A DNA stretch of 56,812 bases from CAYOKT01 sp964404605 (GTDB lineage: Bacteria; Electryoneota; Electryoneia; Electryoneales; Electryoneaceae), in NCBI GenBank assembly GCA_964404605.1, contig CAYOKT010000006.1, forward strand, positions 1-56,812, given 5' to 3'. Under the pieces are notes generated by a model, which was not told where the DNA came from, made no database searches, and saw nothing but the letters and a program-made list of their open reading frames with translations. The position numbers and the translations under genes were made by a program. Shown here in pieces: positions 41,930-50,403 of the stretch (position 1 is the first letter of the stretch; every line of letters begins with the position of its first letter).

Positions 41930-43351
41930 TTATCTCCCACCCAGCGCCAGCTCCGGCGCGGGCTCCGGCGGGGTTTCGGGCACGATCCCCCGGAAGATGT
42001 CGTAGCGGTTGAAAACATCCTCGACGTAGCGCAACACCTGGCCGCCGCGGACATAGCCGTACTCCGCCTTCCGGTAATATTCGGGCTGTTCCAGCAGGCG
42101 CAGCGCACCCGCGACATCCTCCCACCGCCGGGGATCTCCTCCCCGTTCCCGCGCGAGTTTCCGGGCGTCCGCCACGTGTCCGATGCCGCAGTTGTAGGCC
42201 GCCAGCGCCAGTCTCAGGCGGTCATCGCCATCGACATCGCCGTACATCCCGTACAACTTGCGGAGATAGCGGGCGCCTCCGAGGATGTTCTGGGCGGGGT
42301 CGTAGAGGTTCTTGACGCCCAGCATCTCCGCCGTGCGCGGCATGAGCTGCATCAACCCCACCGCCCCGGCCCACGAGGTCTTGTCCGGCAGGAAGCGGGA
42401 CTCGTGGTACGCTTGCGCCGCCAGCAGCCGCCAGTCGAAATCGGTGACCGCCGCCGCCGCGCGGAACTCCTCATCGTAGCGGCTGAGCTTCCCCTCGCGG
42501 TAGAGCGCGAGGTGGGCCGTGCGGTGGCGGAGGAAGCGCGCCGTGTTCTCGAAGTACCGCTTCCGCAGGATGTTGAAGTAGGCCGAACGGTAATAGCGGC
42601 CGAGGAAATCGTTCAACGCCGCCAGCAGTTCGGGGGAGTTCGGCCTCACCGCCCAGGCGATCGGCTGGGGGTCGGTGATCGCCACCCCGATCTCGAGGCC
42701 GGGGTAGAACTGCTGCTCCAGCCGGGCGATGGTGTTGTCCACCACGGTGAGCGGTGCTTCGCCCTTGGCGACCAGGACCACGGGATCATCCCGCTCCTCC
42801 AGCTCGTTGTGGTACTCGATCTCCACCCGGATTCCCCGGCGCCGCAGCTCGCGCAGCCGCTCCTCGTAGGAAGAGCCCCGCCGGACGAGAACCCTCCTGC
42901 CGTCCAGCTCCTCGATGGTCTGCGGCGGGGGGGAGTCGCTGGTGCCGACCGTAACCTGGCGCACCTCGAGATACCGCCGGGTGAAGGAGAGCTGATCGCG
43001 CCGGTCGGGGGTCACGGTCATCATCGCCGCGATCACATCCCCCTCACCGTGGTAGAGGGCCGGGATCATGTCGGACCACTCCGGCGGCATCACGATCTCG
43101 AGCACCAGGCCCTGCTCCTCGGCGAACTTGCTGATCAGCTCGTAATCGAAGCCGCGACGGGTGCCGCGGTAGAGGTAGTAGGTCAGGGGGTGGTTGCGGG
43201 TGATCACCCGCAGGGTGTCGCTGGTCTTGATTTGGGCGAGGTCACGCTCCACCGGGCGGCCCAGGCGGCCAGCCGGTCCACAACCCACGGCGAGTCCAAG
43301 AAGCAGAGCCGCCGGGAGAGCGAGCCATCGTCCCCGCCAGGTCGAGCTCAT
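41930..43351 (-). CDS. mltF: Membrane-bound lytic murein transglycosylase F
   Basis: A two-domain lipoprotein of 473 residues. After a lipobox signal (ALLLGLAVGCGPAG) comes a solute-binding (SBP_bac_3-like) domain at about 45-270 (DTLRVITRNHPLTYYL, DVIAAMMTVTPDRRDQLSFT), then an SLT domain with the catalytic Glu in AQAYHESRFL, followed by AGAVGLMQLMPRTAEMLGV and LALAAYNCGIGHV. It cuts peptidoglycan to 1,6-anhydro products. I chose ATG 43351, the start of the signal peptide. Confidence 0.93.
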   Translation of the reverse strand: MSSTWRGRWLALPAALLLGLAVGCGPAGRLGRPVERDLAQIKTSDTLRVITRNHPLTYYLYRGTRRGFDYELISKFAEEQGLVLEIVMPPEWSDMIPALYHGEGDVIAAMMTVTPDRRDQLSFTRRYLEVRQVTVGTSDSPPPQTIEELDGRRVLVRRGSSYEERLRELRRRGIRVEIEYHNELEERDDPVVLVAKGEAPLTVVDNTIARLEQQFYPGLEIGVAITDPQPIAWAVRPNSPELLAALNDFLGRYYRSAYFNILRKRYFENTARFLRHRTAHLALYREGKLSRYDEEFRAAAAVTDFDWRLLAAQAYHESRFLPDKTSWAGAVGLMQLMPRTAEMLGVKNLYDPAQNILGGARYLRKLYGMYGDVDGDDRLRLALAAYNCGIGHVADARKLARERGGDPRRWEDVAGALRLLEQPEYYRKAEYGYVRGGQVLRYVEDVFNRYDIFRGIVPETPPEPAPELALGGR

Positions 43352-43489
43352 GCCGCAACGTAGGCGCGGCCCCGCGCTCCTGTCAAGGCGAAACGCCCCG
43401 CGAATCCCATCCGCCGCCGGCCGCGTCCCGCGCCGCGGGTCCGCGCGGCCGGCCGCCCGTGAAACACTCACTGTTCTTCTTCCCGGAGA

Positions 43490-45157
43490 TCAGCGTGCCG
43501 GCCCCCCGCGGGCGCGGCTTTCGATCTTCCGGTTCAACTCCTCCAGCAGGTCCTCCCGTTCCCGGTCTCCGTGGAAAAAGGGGCTCTCGAGGAGTTCCAC
43601 CCGCGCCGCTTCCCAACGCCCGAGGGCGGCGAGGATGCGGGCGCGGTGGAGGGGGAGCTTGAAGAAGGAAGGGGCGAGAGCGGCGAGGGTGTCGGACTGC
43701 GCCAGGGCGTCCTCCAGCCCGCGGCGGCGGGCGGGCGACCCCTCCGGTTCGGCGAACGCCTCACGGTACCGGGCCCACACCAGCAGCGCCCGCGCCTCCA
43801 GGCCTTCCGGCCAGAGAGAGAGACTGCGCTGGAGGGCACGGGCATCCGAGGGGGCCCAGTAGCGGGCGGGATCCCTGCCCCGCTTGAGAGCAGCGTCGGC
43901 GGCGGCGCGGCGCACCTGCAGCGGCAGAGCCGCCAGCGCGACCACCGCGAGGAGAGCCCAGAACGCCCGCCGCGGACCGGGGCGCGGCGTCTTCCCGCCC
44001 TTGAACGCGGGCGACAGCGAGAGGGCCGCCGCGAAGGCCAGCGCCGCGGGGAGCATCCCCTCCCGTGACGGCGCCAGCGAGACCGCCCCCTGCACGACGG
44101 CGGCGGAGAGGCTCATCCAGGCCACAAACCCCCGGTCCATGCCCGATCCGCGGGCCAGTGCACGCCATGCGGCGGCGAGCGCCGCCGCGGCGAAAAGAAG
44201 CAGTCCCAGCGCGGCGAACAGTCCGCCTTCGACGGCCGCCTGCAGGGGTTGGAGGTGCAGGTGGTCCAGCGGGCCCAGGGCGGTCAAGTCGGCATAGTGT
44301 GGATGATGCGGCGAACGCGCCGCCGGAAAGAGGAATCGCACCTGTCCGGGGCCGTGCCCGGTGAGCGGCGCCTCCCGGAACAGGCGGACCCCGGCGGCGA
44401 GATTGGCCGTCCGGTCCACCCAGGCCACCTCCCGGCGGAGGCTTAGGAAGAGGAACATCCCGGCGGCGAGCAGCAGGGAGACGGCCAGCACCGCCGGGCG
44501 CCAGCGGCGCAGCGTTCCCCGCGCCCGCGCCCAGAAGACCCCCATCGCCCCGGCGAGCAGCCCGAGCATCGCCCCGGCGGAACGGGTCCACGGCAGCAGC
44601 AGCAACACCGCCACCGTGACGAAGAAGCCGAGGTGACGCCACCAGCGCCGCTCGTCCACCGCCGTGGCCAGCGCCCACGGCCAGAGCACGACCAGGTGGT
44701 AAGCGTACACGTTGGGGTGGCCGAGAGTGCCCCTGATCCCGTCACCGCCGGGGAAGAAGAGGAGATCGGCACCCCCCGCGAGAGTATGGATGAGCAGGGC
44801 GACTGTCACCCCCCGGCGGAGGATGCGGCGGCCATCCTCATCGCGCAGCACCGCGATCCCGGCGAGAAGGAAGATCAGGGCGGCCCACTTCCCGGCGAGG
44901 TCCAGCGCCGCCGTGAGCGGGCGCTCGACCGTGAAAAGACCCGCAAGCAACCCGAGGGCGAGCAGGACCAGGCCCGCCGCGGCCGTCCTGCCGACTCCCC
45001 CTCCTTGCGGCGGCCGGACCGCCTGCAGCACCGCGAGGAGCGCCGCGCCCACCCCCAGCAGGGCGAGGGCGGCATGGTACGGGTGCAGGAAACCCGGCGG
45101 CCGGGGCAGCGCCGTCGCCACCAGCAGGGCGGCGAACAGGCAGGCGGATCGTTTCAT
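43490..45157 (-). CDS. O-antigen ligase/Wzy-like membrane protein with C-terminal helical repeats
   Basis: A 555-residue protein with about ten to twelve membrane spans in the first 430 residues. The segment LTGHGPGQVRFLFPAARSPHHPHYADLTALG is a periplasmic loop like those in Wzy/WaaL proteins, and GTLGHPNVYAYHLVVL precedes it. The last 110 residues are helical (LFWPEGLEARALLVWARY-like) and resemble the TPR tails of this superfamily. Ligase or polymerase activity on LPS or another glycan is inferred from topology. ATG 45157 starts the first span. Low motif conservation keeps the call general. Confidence 0.7.
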   Translation of the reverse strand: MKRSACLFAALLVATALPRPPGFLHPYHAALALLGVGAALLAVLQAVRPPQGGGVGRTAAAGLVLLALGLLAGLFTVERPLTAALDLAGKWAALIFLLAGIAVLRDEDGRRILRRGVTVALLIHTLAGGADLLFFPGGDGIRGTLGHPNVYAYHLVVLWPWALATAVDERRWWRHLGFFVTVAVLLLLPWTRSAGAMLGLLAGAMGVFWARARGTLRRWRPAVLAVSLLLAAGMFLFLSLRREVAWVDRTANLAAGVRLFREAPLTGHGPGQVRFLFPAARSPHHPHYADLTALGPLDHLHLQPLQAAVEGGLFAALGLLLFAAAALAAAWRALARGSGMDRGFVAWMSLSAAVVQGAVSLAPSREGMLPAALAFAAALSLSPAFKGGKTPRPGPRRAFWALLAVVALAALPLQVRRAAADAALKRGRDPARYWAPSDARALQRSLSLWPEGLEARALLVWARYREAFAEPEGSPARRRGLEDALAQSDTLAALAPSFFKLPLHRARILAALGRWEAARVELLESPFFHGDREREDLLEELNRKIESRARGGPAR

Positions 45158-45285
45158 GCCGTAAAGATACAATTCCCCCGCGGCCCGTACCCCGGTGGAG
45201 GCGGGCTCTTCACGATTCACACCCGTTCCCGGCGGAAACCCGTCCGGCCGCCTGCGTCGGCCGGCCCGGTTTTGTACCTTCCGTC

Positions 45286-46173
45286 GTGACACCCTTCACC
45301 CCACATCCCGCGCCCCGGGCGAAGCTTTCCCGGAGGGGGGGATTCCCCCTCCCCGCCGTCCTGCTCGCCCTGCTGCTTCTCCTCCTGCCCGGGCGTGGAT
45401 GGGCCCTCTTCTCAACCCGTCCCGAGGGAGCGCGGGCGGGGGGCACGGGCTGCTCGCTGGCGGCCGATCCCCTCGACCCCGCTTCGCGCGCGGTGAACCC
45501 CGCCGCCGCGGCCCTGAGGCGGAGCTGGGCGTTCACCGCCGCCTTCTCCCGGCCGTTCGAACTCGCCGAGCTGGACCGGTTCCGCTTCGACGCCGCCGGG
45601 CCGCTGGGCCGGTTCGTGCTCGGGGCCTGGGCCGGCGGCCAGGGACGGACGCTCTACACCGAGCGCGAGACCGGGCTGAGCCTGTCCCGCCGGCTCGACC
45701 CGCGGATCGCCCTCGGCGCGGGGTTGGCCTACCGCCGGGCGGAGATCAACGGGTACGGAGCCGAGGGCGGGTTCGGCGCGGACCTCGGCGCGTTGCTGAC
45801 CGGCGGACGGTGGTCGCTCGGCGGGTGCGTGCGCAACGTGTACGCTTCGCCCTACGACCGCTTCGGCGACCGTCCCGCCCCCCGCGCCCTGCTCGCCCTG
45901 CAGGTGAACCCCACCGACAAGCTCAGCGTTTTCACCGAGGTGGAGTGGGAGCGGCATTACGCTCCCGCCCTCCGGCTCGGCGTCGAAGGCGAGGTCTACC
46001 CCGGGCTGCGGCTTCGCGCCGGGTACGACGGCGGCACCGACCGGCTGCACCTCGGCATCGGCCTGCGCGTGGGAGCACTGGGCGTGGACGGCGGCTACGA
46101 CCAGCACCCCTGGCTCGGCTGGACGCGCGCCTTCGGCCTGACCTGGTGGAACGATGCCCCGAAGCGCCCGTAG
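45286..46173 (+). CDS. PorV/UPF0164-like outer membrane barrel protein
   Basis: A 295-residue protein with a long signal peptide (LLALLLLLLPGRGWALF). Right after it, RPEGARAGGTGCSLAADPLDPASRAVNPAAA follows the pattern of PorV/UPF0164 proteins (GARAxGMGGAxxALADD...NPA). The remainder alternates barrel strands. The start is GTG 45286. PorV-like proteins shuttle or anchor T9SS cargo, but the family is broad. It overlaps the next gene by 20 bases, so the two are probably co-translated. Confidence 0.72.
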   Translation: MTPFTPHPAPRAKLSRRGGFPLPAVLLALLLLLLPGRGWALFSTRPEGARAGGTGCSLAADPLDPASRAVNPAAAALRRSWAFTAAFSRPFELAELDRFRFDAAGPLGRFVLGAWAGGQGRTLYTERETGLSLSRRLDPRIALGAGLAYRRAEINGYGAEGGFGADLGALLTGGRWSLGGCVRNVYASPYDRFGDRPAPRALLALQVNPTDKLSVFTEVEWERHYAPALRLGVEGEVYPGLRLRAGYDGGTDRLHLGIGLRVGALGVDGGYDQHPWLGWTRAFGLTWWNDAPKRP

Positions 46174-47941
46174 AGGCCCGCCTCGCCGGTCGGGCGCGTG
46201 GCCTCGTCTCGTGCTCCCGGCCCTCCTCGCGCTGACAACCGTTACTCCCCCGGCGGCGGCGCAAACCGTCCCGGACAGCCTGCTGACCCGGCTCGAGGAC
46301 GGCACCGAGGAGGTAGGCGCCGCCTGGACCGACCTGCTGGAGAGCGGAGTCGTCCCGCAACTCCCCGCTCCCCCGCCATCCGCCCCGACGGGCGAAATGC
46401 CGCCGGGCTTTCCCCGGGGGTACCCCCGCGCGACCGGTCTCACCCTGCGGCGGCAGGACATCACGGCCGACCGGCCCGGTGCGCACCTGCTTCGGTTCGA
46501 TCTCACCCAGGACCGCTGGGCCGCCGGCGCCCTTCTCCAGCGTGACGCCGGGGAGACCGACCCGGCGGACCTGGGCCGGGCCTGGGGGGCGGTGCGCGGG
46601 GCGCGCTGGACCCTGCTGGCGGGCGACATCGCGGTGGACGCGGGACTGGGCTGGACCATCGCCACCTCCCCCTCGTGGCCGGCGGGCGAAGACGCCGCCG
46701 CCCCGCTCCGCCGCCCGCCCGAAGGGGTCCACCCCAACCGCTCAAGCGAGGAGGGGTGGGGCTGGCGCGGGGGCGGCCTGCACTGGGACTATTCCGAGGG
46801 GTACGGACTCGACCTCTGGGCCGGGACGGCCTCCTTCGACGCCCGGGCCGTGAGCGGCGGCCTGCTGCCCTACGCCGGGCAGGGGGATCACACCGGAGAG
46901 AGGAGCGAGACGAAGAACGCGCTGCGCGAGGACCACTGGGGAGTGCAGCTCCGGCGCAGCCGCGAGGAGGGGGGGTTCGGGCTGATCCGCTGGGAGAGTG
47001 TCTGGAGCGAGCACCTTGCGGATTCCCCATCGCCCGCGCGGTTCCGGGGCGGGGGCGACCGGCCGGGGGTGACCGGACTCTGGCTGCGCCGGGACCTCGC
47101 CCCCTCCGGGACCCTCTTCCTGGAGCTGGCGCAGCAGGACCGGAACGCCCTCGGCGGAACGGCGCTGATCGCCCTGCGCTCGCAGAGCGCCCTCGCCACC
47201 CTCGCCCTCTACCGCGCCACCGTGGGCTTCCAGCCGCTGCACGCCCGGCCGATGCTCCCCTTCGGCGATGACCCCGCCGGGCGGCTCGGCGGCGTGCTCG
47301 CCCTGGAGGGGAGGATTCCCGGCGCCGAGGCGTGGCGCGCCGGCGGCAGCGCCGCCTTCGAGGGGCGGGAGCCGACTCCCGCCGGCACCGGCGCCGAAAC
47401 GCGCTGGGGCGGGCGGCTCTACGGCCGGGGACCCATCGCGCGAAACTGGCGGCTGGACGTCCGCTTCCGGTTGCGCCGCACGCGAACGGGAACGACAGAC
47501 GAAGCCCTCGACTGGAGCCACTCCCTGCGCGGAGTGCTGCGCCGGAAGGTGGGCGGCGCGCGCTTCGGCCTGCGCGGGGAACGGACCTGGGTGAGACACG
47601 GATGGGGCAACCTGGTCGGCGGGGAGATCCGCCGTGAAATCCGCCGGTCTTTGGGATTTTCGGGTTCCGCGACCTATCTTTTCCCCTCGGGTTCGGGAGC
47701 CGCCCTGACCGTGATCGAACCGACCGTGCCGGGGCTGTTCCCGGTCCGCCGTCTCGGCGGGGAACGGCTGCGGGCCGCCGGGCTGGTCACCTGGCGACCG
47801 GCCGGGGGACTCCGCGTGCACCTTCTCTTCTCCGCGGAGCGGCGCCTCGACACCGGGCCGGACGGCGCGACAGACGACAAGGGGACCCTGGACACCACCC
47901 TGACCGCCGGCGTGCAGTGGTTCGAGAGGAGAACGCGTTGA
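46154..47941 (+). CDS. Large outer membrane barrel, resembles HHH-barrel proteins without the HHH part
   Basis: A 595-residue exported protein (signal near residues 14-36, ending PPAAAQ). It has many amphipathic strands. The stretch LQRDAGETDPADLGRAWGAV, then LLAGDIAVDAGLGWTIATSP and later HPNRSSEEGWGWRGGGL, follows the pattern I know from Bacteroidota barrel proteins that carry N-terminal helix-hairpin-helix repeats (EKDAGE, GDYxxxFGQGL, RPYxSxxExxFxRG). Here the N-terminal HHH section seems to be missing. Function is unknown; a DNA-related outer-membrane role would be speculation. Its stop overlaps the next start as TTGA. Confidence 0.65.
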   Translation: MPRSARRGPPRRSGAWPRLVLPALLALTTVTPPAAAQTVPDSLLTRLEDGTEEVGAAWTDLLESGVVPQLPAPPPSAPTGEMPPGFPRGYPRATGLTLRRQDITADRPGAHLLRFDLTQDRWAAGALLQRDAGETDPADLGRAWGAVRGARWTLLAGDIAVDAGLGWTIATSPSWPAGEDAAAPLRRPPEGVHPNRSSEEGWGWRGGGLHWDYSEGYGLDLWAGTASFDARAVSGGLLPYAGQGDHTGERSETKNALREDHWGVQLRRSREEGGFGLIRWESVWSEHLADSPSPARFRGGGDRPGVTGLWLRRDLAPSGTLFLELAQQDRNALGGTALIALRSQSALATLALYRATVGFQPLHARPMLPFGDDPAGRLGGVLALEGRIPGAEAWRAGGSAAFEGREPTPAGTGAETRWGGRLYGRGPIARNWRLDVRFRLRRTRTGTTDEALDWSHSLRGVLRRKVGGARFGLRGERTWVRHGWGNLVGGEIRREIRRSLGFSGSATYLFPSGSGAALTVIEPTVPGLFPVRRLGGERLRAAGLVTWRPAGGLRVHLLFSAERRLDTGPDGATDDKGTLDTTLTAGVQWFERRTR

Positions 47942-49041
47942 GTTCATCAAGAGGGAAGCGGCGGAGCAGCTCCCCGAAGCCGCGCGGAGGAGAGGGCCGC
48001 CCCGCGCCCGGAAAGGCCGCCGGGCGAGGGGATGCACCCCACCCCGGCACGGCGGCGAAGCGGGAGGACATCCTCGCCGGCCACCCGGTCGCCGAGGCGC
48101 TCCCGCCGGAGGTGCTGCCCGCGGCCGCGCCCCCCTCCGTACCGCTCTCCCTGCCGATCCGCACCGTCCGCTGCCCCGTTTGCGAATACGCCTTCGAGCA
48201 GAACTGCGGCGGACTGGAGGAGGAGGTCGTCTGCCCGCACTGCGGCTGCGGCTTCCCCTACACCGACGGCTACCTGAACCATTACAAGGCGTACATCGAG
48301 GCGTTCATCGACCCCGTGCATCCGATTCCCCTCGCGCCGGGGTACTCCACCGGCGGCGAGGTGCAGATGCCTCCCAACGACCTGCTGCTGGTGGACTTCG
48401 GGGTGACCTACCGGCGGGAGCCGGAGGTGTTCTTCCTCCTGCCGGACGGCAACGCCGGGCGCGAACTGCTGGTGCGGAACCTCGTCGTGCTTCCGCTGTC
48501 GGTCAGCAACCGCACCCTCATCCTCTTCTCCCATGTTCTCGACCGTAAGGCGTCGGCCCGGGCCGTCCCCGTCCGCTGGATGGCGATCGGTGAGACCGGC
48601 GAGTGGGAAAAACCGCTGTGGCTGAACTACCTTCAGAACGCCGCGGACCTGGTTCGCACGGGCGAGGATGTCGCGGCGCTGGTCATGCTGATGGTGGTGC
48701 TCGACTTCTTCTACGATGCGATGCTCGAGCGGCTGGGCATCACCTACGAGACCATCCGCCGCCGGGGAAGACGCCCGGGGATGAACGAGAAGCGGGCGAA
48801 ACTGAAGCTGCTGGAGGAACATCTCGGGGCCTGGCCGGGCGGGATCGATGATCTCCTGCGCGACTTGACGGACTACCGGAACCGCATCGTGCACCGTGTC
48901 GTGAAACGCCCGGATGCGCCCGAGTTCACCGGCCGCCGCGCCTTCCAGGTGGTGATGCGCGCCCTGACCACCCTGATCAGCATGTACCACCAGGCGCGGC
49001 AGGGAGATGTACGAGTCCCGTCTTCCACGAAACGGAAGTGA
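47938..49041 (+). CDS. Zinc-ribbon protein with HEPN-like C-terminal motif
   Basis: A 367-residue cytoplasmic protein. A basic, Pro/Gly-rich leader (1-75) is followed by two CxxC pairs (RCPVCEYAF, VVCPHCGCGFPYTDGYLN), a middle domain, then a helical C-terminal domain with YRNRIVHR: Arg314-x4-His319 matches the RNase motif of HEPN domains. I chose the TTG at 47938: it overlaps the previous stop by four bases and has AGAGGAGA at good spacing. A GTG at 47917 would extend into the barrel gene. I do not recognise the full architecture; RNA cleavage is an inference from one motif. Confidence 0.65.
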   Translation: MSSSRGKRRSSSPKPRGGEGRPAPGKAAGRGDAPHPGTAAKREDILAGHPVAEALPPEVLPAAAPPSVPLSLPIRTVRCPVCEYAFEQNCGGLEEEVVCPHCGCGFPYTDGYLNHYKAYIEAFIDPVHPIPLAPGYSTGGEVQMPPNDLLLVDFGVTYRREPEVFFLLPDGNAGRELLVRNLVVLPLSVSNRTLILFSHVLDRKASARAVPVRWMAIGETGEWEKPLWLNYLQNAADLVRTGEDVAALVMLMVVLDFFYDAMLERLGITYETIRRRGRRPGMNEKRAKLKLLEEHLGAWPGGIDDLLRDLTDYRNRIVHRVVKRPDAPEFTGRRAFQVVMRALTTLISMYHQARQGDVRVPSSTKRK

Positions 49042-49066
49042 CAACACGTCGGGCGAAGGAGGCCCC

Positions 49067-50059
49067 ATGGACCTGTCGACCGTGAAACCCATGTATGTCC
49101 GCATGTCGTTGAGAATCGTGCCGGCGGCGCTGGCGCTGCTCTTTCTGCTCACGGCGGCGGGGAAATTGCACGCCGCGGATGGTGAGATCGACTGGAGCCA
49201 GGTGAAACAGCGCCTCGTCAGCGACGGGGTCGATGAGCAGCTCGTGGACTCCCTCTTCAGCGACCCCCGTCTCGAGGTTGTCCCCAAGCTGATGCGGTTG
49301 AACATGAAACAGCCGGACGCCACGCCGAGTTATAAGCGTTTCCTCGAGAAGGAGAGCATCATCGCCACCACGCGGTTCATGAAGAAACACCGGAAACGTA
49401 TCGAAAGAGCCCTCGCCGGGACCAGGGTCGACCCGGCGATCGTCGTCGCCATCCTCCAGGTGGAATCCAGCCTGGGCCAGACCACGGGCGACTACCCGCT
49501 GATGAACGTCTATGCCACCCTGGCCCTGCTCGACAGCGACCAGCGCGACAAGGCGGACCCCAAGCTGTGGGACCACGTTCTCTCGGACCTGCCGCGCGAG
49601 GAGCGGGCCGCGGCCCGGCGGACCGTGCGTGAACGGGCGCGCCGCAAGGGACGCTGGGCCTACCGCCAGTTGAAAGCCCTCTGCCTGATGTCCGACAAGG
49701 GGTTCGACCCCTTCGAGGCCAGGGGCTCCTGGGCCGGCGCCTACGGCCTGCCCCAGTTCCTCCCCACCTCCCTCGAGGCGTACGGACGGGACGGGAACCA
49801 GGATGGCCGGATCGACCTGGCGTCGATCGAGGACGCCGCCGCTTCCATCGCCAACTACCTGGAGGTACACCAGTACCGCAGCGACCAACCCGCCAAGCGG
49901 CGCAAGGCGGTGTGGAACTACAACCACAGCGACGAATACGTGGACTGCGTCCTTAACCTCGCCGCCCGTGTCGCCGCCGAGAGCGGCATGGGGGCCGAGT
50001 CCTGGGGAAAGTCCCAGGCGGTGAAGGAACAGGAAGCCGGGCGGGACACGGGGGAATGA
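49067..50059 (+). CDS. MltB-like lytic murein transglycosylase
   Basis: A 330-residue exported SLT_2-family enzyme. The signal peptide is IVPAALALLFLLTAAGKLHA. The catalytic Glu is in AILQVESSLGQTTGDYPLM, followed by GSWAGAYGLPQFLPTSLEAY and a GRIDLASIEDAAASIANYL segment, as in MltB. ATG 49067 has GAAGGAGG five bases upstream. Unlike E. coli MltB there is no lipobox. It is the last gene of the plus-strand run starting at 45286. Confidence 0.92.
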   Translation: MDLSTVKPMYVRMSLRIVPAALALLFLLTAAGKLHAADGEIDWSQVKQRLVSDGVDEQLVDSLFSDPRLEVVPKLMRLNMKQPDATPSYKRFLEKESIIATTRFMKKHRKRIERALAGTRVDPAIVVAILQVESSLGQTTGDYPLMNVYATLALLDSDQRDKADPKLWDHVLSDLPREERAAARRTVRERARRKGRWAYRQLKALCLMSDKGFDPFEARGSWAGAYGLPQFLPTSLEAYGRDGNQDGRIDLASIEDAAASIANYLEVHQYRSDQPAKRRKAVWNYNHSDEYVDCVLNLAARVAAESGMGAESWGKSQAVKEQEAGRDTGE

Positions 50060-50201
50060 TCGCGCTGTGCCTCTTCCCCCTCCCGGCCGGCGCGGGCCTG
50101 TCGATGCGGGGGCGATGGACGGGGCGGGCCGCCTCTTACTGCCCGCAACGGCTTCGTTTCCGGGGCGTTTCCCGGGCGGAGGCGGCCCCCACCCGCGCAC
50201 G

Positions 50202-50230
50202 TTGACTTTCTTGGGGAGCCCCTCTATCTT
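50202..50230 (+). promoter_or_regulatory. Promoter of tRNA-Glu
   Basis: TTGACT (50202-50207) and TATCTT (50225-50230) are separated by 17 bases and lie about 40 bases upstream of the tRNA. Both hexamers are close to the sigma-70 consensus. Confidence 0.8.
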
Positions 50231-50272
50231 TCGCGGGTCGCGCCGCCGAAGGGCGCGGACAAAAGGATGATC

Positions 50273-50344
50273 GGCGCGTTCGTTCAGCGGTAAGGACGCC
50301 GGCCTCTCACGCCGGAAACACGGGTTCGATTCCCGTACGCGCTA
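50273..50344 (+). tRNA. tRNA-Glu (anticodon CTC)
   Basis: The 72-base sequence folds as a full cloverleaf: acceptor GGCGCGT with ACGCGCT (G1-U72 wobble), D-arm GTTCAGCGGTAAGGAC, anticodon stem CCGGC/GCCGG with loop CTCTCAC (anticodon CTC, reads GAG), and T-arm with GGTTCGATTCC. The 3' CCA is not encoded (ACC then G). Confidence 0.96.
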
Positions 50345-50363
50345 CCGGGGCATATCGGTTCCA

Positions 50364-50403
50364 GTGAAACGCTTTCGGCTTGAGAAGGCCGGAAGCGTTT
50401 CAC
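50364..50403. terminator. Long hairpin between tRNA-Glu and the TonB receptor gene
   Basis: An inverted repeat with arms of about 18 bases (GTGAAACGCTT at 50364 and AAGCGTTTCAC ending 50403) overlaps the stop codon of the receptor gene. No T-run follows on either strand. It probably ends or protects transcripts from both sides. Confidence 0.6.
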
